From Polaromonas sp. YR568 (lineage in GTDB: Bacteria > Pseudomonadota > Gammaproteobacteria > Burkholderiales > Burkholderiaceae), in NCBI GenBank assembly GCA_945871335.1, contig CAMBWM010000106.1, positions 1-7,989 on the forward strand: a stretch of 7,989 nucleotides of DNA, given 5' to 3'. Made by a program: the position numbers and the translations under genes. Positions 1 to 7,371 of this stretch are shown in pieces (position 1 is the stretch's first letter; the number at the start of each line of letters is the position of its first letter). The notes under the pieces were generated by a model that saw only the letters and a program-made list of their open reading frames with translations, was not told the origin of the DNA and ran no database searches.

Positions 1-1
1 T

Positions 2-259
2 CATTCCATGGCGCAAAATTACGGCGGTGAAGCCGGCCATCCGTGGATTCAATGGTCTTATGCCTTGCTGACATTCTCCGGCGTGATTTGGCTGTTTGTG
101 CTGGTGCCCATTCAATTGAAGCAGCGTGCCTTGCTGCGCAACAGCAGCATCGTCTGCGAAAAATACTGGCGCCTTTCTCAGGTATGGAAAATTGCCGGCG
201 CCATTGCAACCTTGCTGCCTTTGCCGATTGTTTACTTCATGGTCACCAAATCGGTTTGA
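2..259 (+). CDS. DUF2269-like integral membrane protein, C-terminal part (5' end outside window)
   Basis: The reading frame is open from the left edge to the TGA at 257-259, so the true start probably lies outside the window. The ATG at 8 is unlikely to be the start, because only the last two membrane segments are present. The visible part has a hydrophobic span (about residues 17-35 from that ATG: YALLTFSGVIWLFVLVPIQ), a basic cytoplasmic-type linker with QLKQR and a YWRLSQVW segment, and a final hydrophobic span ending in YFMVTKSV. The pattern W...LVPIQ(L)+basic residues, then YWR...W and a short C-terminus after the last span, is what I know of DUF2269 (predicted four-helix membrane proteins of about 150 residues, function unknown). 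The dehydrogenase gene starts 13 bp downstream on the same strand, so they may be co-transcribed. The family call is from pattern memory only. Confidence 0.6.
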   Translation, partial: HSMAQNYGGEAGHPWIQWSYALLTFSGVIWLFVLVPIQLKQRALLRNSSIVCEKYWRLSQVWKIAGAIATLLPLPIVYFMVTKSV

Positions 260-272
260 CCACCCAGCTCTC

Positions 273-1205
273 ATGAGTCCGGCAAAGCGCCCCGCTTTGA
301 CAGCCCTGCCACTTGCATCCCGTGTTGTTTTGATCACTGGCGCAGCGTCCGGCATTGGCGCTGCAACGGCCATGGAAGTTGTAGCCCAGGGCGGCATACC
401 TGTGCTGGTCGATTGTGACGAAGAGCCGCTGGCGCACATGGCGCAGTGCTGTGGGCCGGACACCCTTTACCTGACTGCAGATGTGTCTGATCTTTTGGCG
501 ATGCAAGCCGTGGTTGAAAAAACACTCGCAGTACACGGCCGCATTGATGTTGTATTTGCAAATGCCGGTGTTGCCGCATTTGGCCCGTTGGCGCATGTGG
601 ATCCGGGTGCGTGGAAGCGCTGCATGGAAGTCAATGTATTTGGTGTTTTCAATACCGTGCGCTCAGCACTGTCAGCGTTGACGAAGCAACGTGGCTATAT
701 CTTGATCAATGCCTCAGTGTCCTCATTTGCCCACCCACCCATGATGTCGGCTTATGCAGGCAGCAAATCGGCAGTGGAGGCCATGGCCAATTCCTGGCGC
801 ATCGAGTTGGCAGAGCATGGTGTTGCTGTGGGTGTGTTGCACGCCGGTTGGGTGCGCACACCCTTGGTGAGTGAAGGCGCCTTGCACCCGGGCTTTGTGC
901 GTCTTCGCGCCACCATGCCCGGGCCCTTAAACCGCGAAACTTCGCCAGAAGAAACAGCGCAGGTCATTGTGCGCGCCATGGTGAAACGGCAGCCAAGAGT
1001 CTGGCTACCGGGCTGGCTGCGCATTTTGTTTGCACTGCGTGCCTTATTGCACATGCCCTTTGCAGAGCGTGAGCTGCTGCGTGCTGCTCCTGAAATTGAA
1101 GCGATGTACCTGGAGGGATTACGCGCAGAGGGGGCCTTGGCCTCGAGCTTCGGGCCCAGAGAGCGGGAGCGCACGCTGCGCCGTGCACAGCAAGCCGGCC
1201 GATGA
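273..1205 (+). CDS. Classical short-chain dehydrogenase/reductase (SDR)
   Basis: A 310-residue NAD(P)-dependent oxidoreductase of the SDR family, substrate unknown. Visible motifs are the Rossmann TGAASGIG at residues 22-29, acidic Asp47/Asp49 at the end of the second beta strand (suggesting NAD rather than NADP), NAG at 97-99, the structural Asn121, and the catalytic set Ser148, Tyr161 and Lys165 (YAGSK). The C-terminal third is longer than in a minimal 250-residue SDR. It carries a basic/hydrophobic stretch (WLPGWLRILFALRALLHM) that may associate with the membrane. I chose ATG 273 because it lies 13 bp after the preceding stop and just ahead of the first beta strand; no good Shine-Dalgarno is visible, so translational coupling to the upstream gene is possible. 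The frame is open further upstream, but that stretch overlaps the preceding gene. No direct link to photosynthesis can be shown; it only borders the cluster. Confidence 0.85.
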   Translation: MSPAKRPALTALPLASRVVLITGAASGIGAATAMEVVAQGGIPVLVDCDEEPLAHMAQCCGPDTLYLTADVSDLLAMQAVVEKTLAVHGRIDVVFANAGVAAFGPLAHVDPGAWKRCMEVNVFGVFNTVRSALSALTKQRGYILINASVSSFAHPPMMSAYAGSKSAVEAMANSWRIELAEHGVAVGVLHAGWVRTPLVSEGALHPGFVRLRATMPGPLNRETSPEETAQVIVRAMVKRQPRVWLPGWLRILFALRALLHMPFAERELLRAAPEIEAMYLEGLRAEGALASSFGPRERERTLRRAQQAGR

Positions 1206-1207
1206 GC

Positions 1208-2059
1208 TCATGCGCGCCTGGGCATACGCCAGGGCAACATCATCCGCACAGGCAGGGAAACCACCCGTGGAATGTCCAGCGACTCATGGACGGCGGTCAC
1301 TTTTTCTCCCAGCAGATTCGCGCTCAACAATGAACGCACATAAAACGGCGTGTCTTCCAAGGTTGTGATGACTTCAGGGCTGCTGTCTGGATCAGAGCAC
1401 ATACCGCGTGCAATTCTCCAGCCGGAAGCCGGCAGATGATGGCGCTTTGGCGCTGTGAATGCCGCGTAGCTGCCATCAGGAGAAAAGCGCTGCGCCACCA
1501 CGCGGCCTGGGCCCTGCTTGGGCCTGACGTCGTAAACCACACTGGTGTCGCCATTGGCCATTTCGGCGCGCGCCCAATCCCAGTCCTTGAACCCTCTGTC
1601 TACGGGTTCATCGCCTTCGTTGGAATCCAGGTAGGCATGCCCCTGCCAACTCAGTCCAGGACTGCTCATCTCAACTTCAACGCGTGAACAAGGCGCGATA
1701 GGTCCCCAACGGTGCAGGCCCATGTTGTCCAAGGGCGTGACAAATTGACACAAACCCGCAGGTCGCACAGTCACACGTCCGCGCACCCGCATGGGCCAGG
1801 GAACATTGATTTCGTCAATGTCAATGGTCAAGGCTTGACCATCCCAGCGAAGACAGCTGGGTCCGATTTCGAAGTGGTTTGAGCTGCGATCTATGTGAGA
1901 GCGGCCACGTTCAGTCATTGTCCAGCGTCTGCCTGATTTGCCATAGAGCGCAACATTCAAGGCGCAGAAATTGTCCGGATCAGCAACACCGCCGCCCAGG
2001 CTGCGTGCCAAAGCGTAATAGGGAGAAAACACACTGCCGACAAAGGCGATGATGGTCAA
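1208..2059 (-). CDS. crtC: CrtC, hydroxyneurosporene synthase / carotenoid 1,2-hydratase
   Basis: Adds water across the 1,2 double bond of neurosporene, lycopene or similar carotenes, giving the 1-hydroxy group of spheroidene-type pigments. From TTG 2059 the product has 283 residues, close to the roughly 280-residue Rhodobacter CrtC. It begins with the family's IAFVGSVFSPYYA block and continues with NVALYGKSGRRWTMTERGR, a WDWAR...VVYDVRP segment and the DTPFYVRSLL...TAVHESLD region, ending in basic MPRRA. No ATG, GTG or TTG exists in this frame between the end region of crtD (about 2400) and TTG 2059. A GGTGA Shine-Dalgarno (2067-2071) sits 7 nt before the TTG and 20 nt separate the TTG from the crtD stop. 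Family-like sequence continues upstream in frame (see 2060-2161), so the N-terminus is uncertain. It is the last gene of the crtADC series and its stop is 2 bp from the convergent dehydrogenase stop. Confidence 0.9.
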   Translation of the reverse strand: MTIIAFVGSVFSPYYALARSLGGGVADPDNFCALNVALYGKSGRRWTMTERGRSHIDRSSNHFEIGPSCLRWDGQALTIDIDEINVPWPMRVRGRVTVRPAGLCQFVTPLDNMGLHRWGPIAPCSRVEVEMSSPGLSWQGHAYLDSNEGDEPVDRGFKDWDWARAEMANGDTSVVYDVRPKQGPGRVVAQRFSPDGSYAAFTAPKRHHLPASGWRIARGMCSDPDSSPEVITTLEDTPFYVRSLLSANLLGEKVTAVHESLDIPRVVSLPVRMMLPWRMPRRA

Positions 2060-2161
2060 CCCATGCTCACCATCGTCGCTCAGGGCATCGACATACCACC
2101 AGAGATAACCACCCGGGGGGACTTCCTGGTCAAACCGAGGTCCGCCATCAGCGTCGCGGCC
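2060..2161 (-). other. In-frame 5' extension of crtC overlapping the end of crtD, without a start codon
   Basis: Read in the crtC frame, this stretch encodes GGPRFDQEVPPGGYLWWYVD followed by ALSDDGEHG and then runs directly into the CrtC body. A PPGGY-WWY-DA-SDDG block of this kind looks like the genuine first strand of the lipocalin-like CrtC/AttH fold rather than chance coding. It lies in the -1 frame relative to the last codons of crtD (stop at 2080-2082) and contains no ATG, GTG or TTG. A run of six C (2115-2120) lies in the overlap where the crtD codons are TCC CCC CGG. A -1 slip with CCC in the P site would join the CrtD frame to PGGYLWWY. Three readings are possible: translation only from TTG 2059, a programmed CrtD-CrtC frameshift product, or an ancestral start lost by an indel. 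Confidence 0.5.
2067..2071 (-). promoter_or_regulatory. Shine-Dalgarno GGTGA for crtC TTG start
   Basis: GGTGA on the minus strand, complementary to the anti-Shine-Dalgarno region, ends 7 nt before TTG 2059 and lies just after the crtD stop. It is the main sequence argument for choosing this rare start codon. Confidence 0.45.
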
Positions 2162-3633
2162 GCCAACCGCCCTGACATGGCTGCCATCGGCACGCCCGGA
2201 CCCGGGTGCACGCTGCCCCCCGCCGTGTACAGGCCCGGTATTTTGCTGCGCGCGGAGTGGCGCGCAAAGGCCGACATCCAGCCGTGAGTCGCTTGTCCGT
2301 ACAGGGCGCCCCCACTGCCCGGGAAAAGTTGCGCAAAGTCCTTGGGCAATGTTCGCACCACTTGCTGGGGCGAAGCCTGAATTTCCAGGCCACAGCGACG
2401 CATCAGGGCCAGGCTGCTTGTTTCGCACGCTTGTATCTCCTTGGGGTTGAATGAGTGAGTGTCGCCATCGGCTGGCGCGTTGACGAGGCACAAAATTCTT
2501 TCCAGTCCCGGCCGGGCCAGCCCGGTGTCGCTGCGGTCCTGTGCACAAACATACACCGTTCCTTGCGCCGGCAGTCTGCGCTTTTGAAAAATATCATCGA
2601 ATTCACGTTGATAGTCTTGGTTGAAAAAAACATTGTGCCGAACCAAAGGAAAACCTTGTGTCTGCGCATGCATGGACATGGTGAACGCAGAAAGAGAGCG
2701 TTCGGCTGCGCGAACCGGCTTGAAGTCAGTCACCAGCGCCTCACCCAGAAGACCCGAACCCAATGCAGAGACATCGCCATTGAAAACGACATGCTCAGCC
2801 TCTAGGGTTTCGCCAGAAGTAAGCTGCACACCGGTGACTCTGCCGTCCTTTGTCAGAATTCGGGCACATGGGCTGTTGTACCTGGCCTTCACGCCATGCT
2901 TTTCACCCAACTGCGCCAAAGCATGTGCCACTTGGAACATGCCACCGGAGACCGACCAAACACCATCGAGCTCAACTTGTGCCACCAACATCAGCGTTGC
3001 AGGTGCCAACCAGGGTGAAGAGCCGCAGTAGGTGGCATACCGGCCAAACAATTGCTGCAAACGCGGGTCATGGAAATGCCGGCTGAGGCTGTTCCACAAA
3101 CTTGAATAGGGTCCCAAACCAGTGAGAGTGGCCATACCACTGAGCCCCAAGTCGCCGACCATGCTGAGCAAATCCGGGCGTTCACTGCGTATGTACGGTT
3201 TTTCCAGCGTTGCATAAAGACTTTTTGCTTGTTGGCAAAATTTTAAAAATCTACGCGATTCTTGTGGACTACTGAACTGCGCAATGGCATCGGCCGTACG
3301 GGCTGTGTCAGAAAACAAGTCCAGCGTTTGCGGCGAGCCATCCCAGGCATGCCTGGCCAGCACATTCAGGGGCTCGAGCTGCACGATGTCCTGCAGTGAG
3401 GTGCCCATCTCTTGAAGCATCTGCTCCAATACCCAACGCATGGTAAAAACCGTCGGGCCCGAATCAACACCCACGCCATCGACCTGCACTTGCCGAATTT
3501 TTCCGCCGGGGGTACCGGCACTTTCCAGCAAGGTGACATCCAGACCGCGATGGGCCAACACCAGGGCACTGACCAGACCCGCTATGCCGGCGCCGACCAC
3601 CACCACGCGAGGTGTTCGCTGGGCTTCAGGCAT
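2080..3633 (-). CDS. crtD: CrtD, hydroxyneurosporene/methoxyneurosporene (carotenoid 3,4-) desaturase
   Basis: FAD-dependent desaturase of the CrtI/CrtD family, 517 residues (the family is about 490-515). It introduces the 3,4 double bond into 1-hydroxy carotenoids, the step after CrtC. The N-terminus holds the dinucleotide-binding motif VVVVGAGIAG (residues 10-19) with Glu37 at the end of beta2, then the family block SGPTVFTMRWVLEQM. The C-terminus has the flavin-binding signature GLYTAGGSVHPGPGVPMAA, which is typical of CrtD/CrtI. ATG 3633 is chosen because it lies 9 residues before the Rossmann strand, has a moderate GGGA about 7 nt upstream, and overlaps the crtA stop by 8 bp, indicating translational coupling. 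An in-frame ATG at 3663 has no ribosome site and is less likely. The last residues (SPRVVISGGMSMP) are encoded in the same DNA as the crtC N-terminal extension. Confidence 0.95.
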   Translation of the reverse strand: MPEAQRTPRVVVVGAGIAGLVSALVLAHRGLDVTLLESAGTPGGKIRQVQVDGVGVDSGPTVFTMRWVLEQMLQEMGTSLQDIVQLEPLNVLARHAWDGSPQTLDLFSDTARTADAIAQFSSPQESRRFLKFCQQAKSLYATLEKPYIRSERPDLLSMVGDLGLSGMATLTGLGPYSSLWNSLSRHFHDPRLQQLFGRYATYCGSSPWLAPATLMLVAQVELDGVWSVSGGMFQVAHALAQLGEKHGVKARYNSPCARILTKDGRVTGVQLTSGETLEAEHVVFNGDVSALGSGLLGEALVTDFKPVRAAERSLSAFTMSMHAQTQGFPLVRHNVFFNQDYQREFDDIFQKRRLPAQGTVYVCAQDRSDTGLARPGLERILCLVNAPADGDTHSFNPKEIQACETSSLALMRRCGLEIQASPQQVVRTLPKDFAQLFPGSGGALYGQATHGWMSAFARHSARSKIPGLYTAGGSVHPGPGVPMAAMSGRLAAATLMADLGLTRKSPRVVISGGMSMP

Positions 3634-4351
3634 AGGTTTTCCCGTGCCATTGGCCTTCAACATTTACGGGAACAAAACGGGCGAACATGGACTCTGAAAA
3701 AAATCCGTGTTGTGCAGCCGCTTGAATCGCTTCTAAATGCGAGCCGGACCGGGCGTATGCATTCATGTCAGCGACACTGTCCCAAATACTGAAAGTGACC
3801 TGGCGAAAGAACGGGGCTTCACCCAGACCCACGGCTAACTGGCAACCTTTGACATTTGCGAGTGCAATTTCAGAAGGCGGTGCATGCCGCCAGAATGCGG
3901 GCGCCTTGCTCAGCTTGATGGAAGCACGCGTCAGGGCGGCCACCGGACCGGTCAAAGGCTCCTCTGCGCGAACCTGTAAAGAGTGGCCGTCCCAACTGCC
4001 TCGACACGACCAGGTCTGCAGGGTGACCCAACAAAATTCCCGGGAGCGGTCCCGGTAATCTTGAACCAGGGCAGACTTCGCTACAAAGTTAGCTGCTGCT
4101 TGGGCAGATTCGAACAAGGCAAACAAACCCTGGCGTGATGCACTGGGTCGCAGTCCGAACCCGCCCTCATGACCACTGCCTAAAACTTTAGAAAAAACAA
4201 GTCCTGGCACAGCTCGCAAAGCTCCCGGCCCTTTGACAATGCGCGACCAGCCCCAAAGTCTGGAGCTTTCAACAATATCAGACAGCAACATCACCGCCGT
4301 TTGATCACTGTGTGCTGCAAGTTGTCCCGTAAGCATGTTTGAAATACCCAT
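3626..4351 (-). CDS. crtA: CrtA, spheroidene monooxygenase
   Basis: Oxidises spheroidene to spheroidenone by adding the 2-keto group; the Rhodobacter enzymes are reported to be heme proteins. The 241-residue product shows the CrtA blocks LWGWSRI (32-38), VLGSG..GGFGLRP (57-69), GPVAALTRASIKL..APAFWRHAP (135-158), GLGEAPFFRQVTFSIWDS (175-192) and FFSESMFARFVPV (217-229). The ATG at 4351 directly abuts the seven-T tail of the terminator after pufC. Its only good Shine-Dalgarno (GGAGG, 4367-4371) lies 15 nt upstream at the loop of that hairpin. ATG 4336 (Met6) and a GTG-ATG pair at residues 20-21 are alternatives without better ribosome sites. Compared with the Rhodobacter enzyme as I remember it, the first 15 or so residues are extra. 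The gene ends 8 bp inside crtD and begins the crtADC series. Confidence 0.92.
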   Translation of the reverse strand: MGISNMLTGQLAAHSDQTAVMLLSDIVESSRLWGWSRIVKGPGALRAVPGLVFSKVLGSGHEGGFGLRPSASRQGLFALFESAQAAANFVAKSALVQDYRDRSREFCWVTLQTWSCRGSWDGHSLQVRAEEPLTGPVAALTRASIKLSKAPAFWRHAPPSEIALANVKGCQLAVGLGEAPFFRQVTFSIWDSVADMNAYARSGSHLEAIQAAAQHGFFSESMFARFVPVNVEGQWHGKTYA

Positions 4352-4388
4352 AAAAAAAGGCCTGCACCTCCAAAGTGTGCAGGCCTTT
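4352..4388 (-). terminator. Intrinsic terminator between pufC and crtA
   Basis: A perfect 12-bp inverted repeat (4356-4367 with 4377-4388, AAAGGCCTGCAC arms) has a 9-nt loop. On the minus strand it is followed by seven T (4352-4358). It starts 13 nt after the pufC stop and is a textbook rho-independent terminator for the puf transcript. It leaves no room for a separate crtA promoter, so crtADC must be expressed by read-through or from a promoter inside pufC. The opposite strand has only TTT after the stem, so it is a weaker terminator in that direction. Confidence 0.9.
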
Positions 4389-4401
4389 CGAGACTCAGAT
4401 T

Positions 4402-5421
4402 TTAAGGCTTCACTACAGCTTGAAGCTCAGGAAAATCTTTGGCCATTTTTGCACCATAAAGCGGTTTGTAGGCGCCTTGGTGACATGTGCTGCAATTGAC
4501 TTTGGCCACATCACCCTTGGGTCCGAGTCGATTGGCGGGAAACTGATCGGTGAGCGGAATGATGTAGTCATTGTTCAAATCCCGCGCCATCCGAATACCG
4601 TGCCAAGCGGTCACGCGTTGTGGCCTGGACTCTTCCCACGATGCAAAGTTACGCGTGTTGTGGCAATACGTGCAGTTCACACCCAAAGACTCCGACATGT
4701 GCACCATCAGCGAATAAGTGTGCTCCGCTTGTTTGGTCGATGCGCGGTTGTTATAAGCGCCAACACCTGTCATGGCTGTGTTGCTGTTCACACGGATAGG
4801 CTCTGCACCCATCAGATAGGGCGAGAAAGGATCAAAAGGCAAAGACGTCAAACCGGCTGCTTTGGTGGCAATGTTCTGACCTGCCAGATCGCCCAACAAG
4901 CTGTTTGCGTACAAACGATCTTTGGGTGCGGTCCAAACTTGCGTAGGGACGTTGTTGCCACGGTGGCAGGTGTAGCAAGTGACCCCGGTTTCCGCCACGT
5001 GCGCTTTGTAGTCTTGGTTGACCTTTTGTGTCATCTCAATCATGCGCCTGGCCACCACCTTGGTGTACTTGCCGTCATCTGCAAAATTTTGAACATTGTG
5101 GCAATAAGCGCAACCAGCTTCCGGTGCTACCCACTCGGTAATGGAAGTCATATGGCGATTGAATTGGCCCACGCTGAGATCGCCCAGAACCTTGACGTTC
5201 TGGTAAACGTCGCGAGCTTTGGGTCCATCGGCGGAGGCCGCTTCTGCCGCAACAGGTGCAGCGTTCAGCGACGCCTGCTTGGCCAGAGTGCGGGGGTTAT
5301 ATATTTGCTCCATACCCGTGCCACGGTAACCAGTCTGGACCGTTTCAATGGGAGGCCGTTCGCAACCTGACAGGAGCAATGCAGCGGTCAGTAACAAGCT
5401 TGTTTTAATCATGTTGATCAT
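4402..5421 (-). CDS. pufC: PufC, reaction-centre tetraheme cytochrome c subunit (lipoprotein)
   Basis: Periplasmic tetraheme cytochrome that docks on PufL/PufM and re-reduces the photo-oxidised special pair. The 339-residue product starts with a lipoprotein signal peptide ([17 protein letters not shown]), lipobox LLSGC and acylated Cys20. Four CXXCH heme sites follow: CAYCH 104-108, CYTCH 149-153, CTYCH 250-254 and CSTCH 310-314. The two-plus-two spacing is that expected of the duplicated PufC fold. Met residues in the helices before the hemes (for example [20 protein letters not shown] and [10 protein letters not shown]) are candidate axial ligands. ATG 5421 overlaps the pufM stop as ATGA and has GGAG 7 nt upstream; a second ATG at 5412 is disfavoured. 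No key residue appears to be missing. An intrinsic terminator follows 13 nt downstream. Confidence 0.98.
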   Translation of the reverse strand: MINMIKTSLLLTAALLLSGCERPPIETVQTGYRGTGMEQIYNPRTLAKQASLNAAPVAAEAASADGPKARDVYQNVKVLGDLSVGQFNRHMTSITEWVAPEAGCAYCHNVQNFADDGKYTKVVARRMIEMTQKVNQDYKAHVAETGVTCYTCHRGNNVPTQVWTAPKDRLYANSLLGDLAGQNIATKAAGLTSLPFDPFSPYLMGAEPIRVNSNTAMTGVGAYNNRASTKQAEHTYSLMVHMSESLGVNCTYCHNTRNFASWEESRPQRVTAWHGIRMARDLNNDYIIPLTDQFPANRLGPKGDVAKVNCSTCHQGAYKPLYGAKMAKDFPELQAVVKP

Positions 5422-6392
5422 GGCTTTACTCCGAGAATGGCGGGGTCGACAATCACCGGGCTGCCCAGCGGATAAGCAGGGACAACGTGGTGTTTGACAG
5501 ACCAGAGATACCAGTTGTCAACGACGGTACCTGTGAGCAAGATACCGATACCGCCAACCAGGGGGCAGAGCACTGCGAACCACCAAGCCCAGCGGTGAAT
5601 AGATTCCATGGAGGCGTTAAAGCCCATCGTCCAACGCCAGAACAAGCCAGCACGCTCAGAGGCGGTTCCGCGGTCAACGATTTGCTCAATCTCACGCTCA
5701 CCACCGTAGCGGCCCACAGCCAAAATCGTGGCGCCGTGCATCGCAAACAACAGTACCGATCCGTAAAGGAAAACAATCGACAGCGCATGGAATGGGTTGT
5801 AGAACAAATTGCCATAGCGCAATGAGATCGCAGAGACCCAATCCAGGTGCGGGAAGATGCCAAAAGGTACTGCTTCAGACCAGCTGCCCATCATGATGGG
5901 ACGGAAAAAACCGCACACCAGATACAGCCATATCGCGGCAGCGAAGGCCCAGGCCACATGCGTTCCCAAACCAAGCTGTCGGGCGCGCCTGTAGGTTCGA
6001 GCCCACCACAGCAAAATAGAGACGGTCAGCATGAAGCCCACGATCAGCCACCAACCGCCTTGCGCCAGCGGCGGTATGCTCAAACCGTAGGCTGGCGGCG
6101 GCGGCTCAAGCGCGAGCCAGAACAATTGGCGCACCAACTGGATCGGATTCCAATCCACAGAGGCCAGCATATTAAAGCCAATGATATTGAACGCAGCGAT
6201 GCCAAAGAGCAGTGACGCAACACCCAAAGAACCCAGGTAAACAGGGCCAATTTGTGCGTTACCGATACGCCCTAGCAGGTGCACCAAAAATGGGGTTCCG
6301 GTGCGCTTGTCGTCGCCGCGTGGCAAGTCAATGCCGTTGTGCAAAGGCCCAACGGGCTGCACCGAGGTGAAAAGATTTTGGTATTCGGCCAT
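5418..6392 (-). CDS. pufM: PufM, photosynthetic reaction centre M subunit
   Basis: Five-helix membrane subunit of the type-II reaction centre, 324 residues, with numbering almost identical to Rhodobacter sphaeroides M. Ligands seen: His182 (accessory bacteriochlorophyll), His202 (special pair), His219, Glu234 and His266 (non-heme iron), Trp252 (stacks on QA) and Tyr210 (tunes the active-branch electron transfer). Conserved blocks include [47 protein letters not shown] and [10 protein letters not shown]. The C-terminus extends about 17 residues beyond the Rhodobacter M chain, which fits species where PufC binds. A run of four Pro occurs in [10 protein letters not shown], where Rhodobacter has PPAPEYGL. 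ATG 6392 has AGAGG 8 nt upstream, starts 21 nt after the pufL stop, and its own stop overlaps pufC by 4 bp. Confidence 0.99.
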   Translation of the reverse strand: MAEYQNLFTSVQPVGPLHNGIDLPRGDDKRTGTPFLVHLLGRIGNAQIGPVYLGSLGVASLLFGIAAFNIIGFNMLASVDWNPIQLVRQLFWLALEPPPPAYGLSIPPLAQGGWWLIVGFMLTVSILLWWARTYRRARQLGLGTHVAWAFAAAIWLYLVCGFFRPIMMGSWSEAVPFGIFPHLDWVSAISLRYGNLFYNPFHALSIVFLYGSVLLFAMHGATILAVGRYGGEREIEQIVDRGTASERAGLFWRWTMGFNASMESIHRWAWWFAVLCPLVGGIGILLTGTVVDNWYLWSVKHHVVPAYPLGSPVIVDPAILGVKP

Positions 6393-6413
6393 TTCAATTT
6401 CCTCTTTTCTTGA

Positions 6414-7241
6414 TCAAGTGCGCCAGATGGGCATGTTCAGCCACCAGCTCCACCACTCAGGCCAGGCACCCGTCCAGAAGGGTCCGCTGACGACAATACA
6501 AACAATTCCGAACCACACACCAGCCAGTGCCAGGAAAAGGCCCAGACGGTGGATACCCAAGGTACCTACCGAATAGCCAATCAGGTCGCGGAAGAAAGTG
6601 TCTTCGTGTTCAGGCGACTTAACCACTTGGCCTTTGCCAGGGTTGGTGGCAGACAACACCAAGCCGCCGTGCATTGAAAGCGCGAGGGTGGCTGCGAAAA
6701 ACAAAGTTACAGCGATCATGTGCCACGGGTTGTAGTGAAAGTGCAGGTACTGGTAGGCGGTGTTGCTGACCCAGTCCAGGTGGCTGTAAATGCCGTAAGG
6801 GAACGCATGTCCCCAAGCACCCATCAACACGGGGCGAATCACCTGCAAGCTGACATAGGCCAGGATAGCCATGCCAAAAGCTACAGGCACGTGCAAACCC
6901 ATGCCCAACTTACGGGCTATTTCAACTTCTCGCAGCGCCCACGACACAAAAGCGCCAATCGCACACACGGTAATGAGTTGCCACAAGCCGCCTTCCATCA
7001 TGGGTGCGAAACGCAGCCCATAAGAAATGTCAGGCGGGGCAATATTGATTTGCCACAGGTTCCATGTGGGCCCCATGGCAGCGCCCCACAAAATCATCAT
7101 GGTGCCGGACAGGGCAAAAAAGAGTGTCGTCACTCCAAAGAAGCCGACATAAAAGGGACCGACCCAAAAGTCAAACAGGTCGCCCCCGAAAAGGGTACCG
7201 CCTCTTACGCGGTATTTGCGTTCAAAACTTAGCATGGACAT
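6414..7241 (-). CDS. pufL: PufL, photosynthetic reaction centre L subunit
   Basis: Five-helix membrane L subunit, 275 residues, which carries the active electron branch and the QB site. Numbering is one higher than in Rhodobacter sphaeroides. His154 would bind the accessory bacteriochlorophyll and His174 the special pair; His169 lies next to the special pair. His191 and His231 would bind the iron, and Glu105 would bond the bacteriopheophytin. The proton path to QB looks intact: Glu213, Asp214 and Ser224. The N-terminus [20 protein letters not shown] is the family signature. ATG 7241 is chosen over the ATG two codons later because GGAGG ends 8 nt before it. The gene follows a 127-bp spacer with two hairpins after pufA and precedes pufM by 21 nt. 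Confidence 0.99.
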   Translation of the reverse strand: MSMLSFERKYRVRGGTLFGGDLFDFWVGPFYVGFFGVTTLFFALSGTMMILWGAAMGPTWNLWQINIAPPDISYGLRFAPMMEGGLWQLITVCAIGAFVSWALREVEIARKLGMGLHVPVAFGMAILAYVSLQVIRPVLMGAWGHAFPYGIYSHLDWVSNTAYQYLHFHYNPWHMIAVTLFFAATLALSMHGGLVLSATNPGKGQVVKSPEHEDTFFRDLIGYSVGTLGIHRLGLFLALAGVWFGIVCIVVSGPFWTGAWPEWWSWWLNMPIWRT

Positions 7242-7303
7242 AGTTGCATCCTCCGACCGAATGACTGTTTTAAAGGTCTTCTAGGCTTCACTTTAAAAAT
7301 CTT

Positions 7304-7348
7304 AAAAAGGACAGACGCATCGTTCAAAGTGAGCGAAGTGCGCCTGTC
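7304..7348 (-). terminator. Terminator-like hairpin in the pufA-pufL spacer (attenuator / mRNA stabiliser)
   Basis: On the minus strand GACAGGCGCA (7339-7348) can pair with TGCGTCTGTC (7310-7319), 10 bp including one G-U. The loop is 19 nt with possible further pairing, and CC plus five T follow the stem (T-run 7304-7308). Hairpins at this position in other puf operons stabilise the pufBA message and limit read-through, giving more LH1 than reaction centre. The same role is inferred here. Confidence 0.7.
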
Positions 7349-7352
7349 TTAA

Positions 7353-7371
7353 TAAAGACTCGAGGTCTTTA
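7353..7371 (-). promoter_or_regulatory. Small hairpin starting at the pufA stop codon
   Basis: A 7-bp perfect stem, TAAAGAC and GTCTTTA, with a 5-nt loop. The pufA stop codon TAA (7369-7371) forms the base of its 5' arm. It sits directly upstream of the larger terminator-like hairpin and may help block 3' exonucleases. Function is inferred from position only. Confidence 0.5.

Noticed and set aside
126..272. Upstream extension of the dehydrogenase to ATG 126
   Set aside because: It overlaps the DUF2269-like gene out of frame, and the SDR fold starts after residue 15 of the ATG 273 product.
1213..1236. Possible hairpin CCTGG...CCAGG just after the dehydrogenase stop
   Set aside because: The stem is about 5 bp with no T-run and it lies inside crtC coding sequence; not supported as a terminator.
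2060..2548. Extending crtC to ATG 2548 (446 residues)
   Set aside because: Most of the extension is the out-of-frame shadow of crtD (Gly/Pro/Arg-rich, no family motif). Only about the last 30 residues look CrtC-like and are treated separately.
3634..3663. Ten-residue longer CrtD from ATG 3663
   Set aside because: No Shine-Dalgarno upstream, and it would lengthen the usual short N-terminus before the Rossmann strand.
4375..5370. 331-codon open frame on the + strand opposite pufC
   Set aside because: It lies antisense to pufC, whose four heme motifs and lipobox are unmistakable; the translated product shows no domain and the frame is open through codon bias of pufC.
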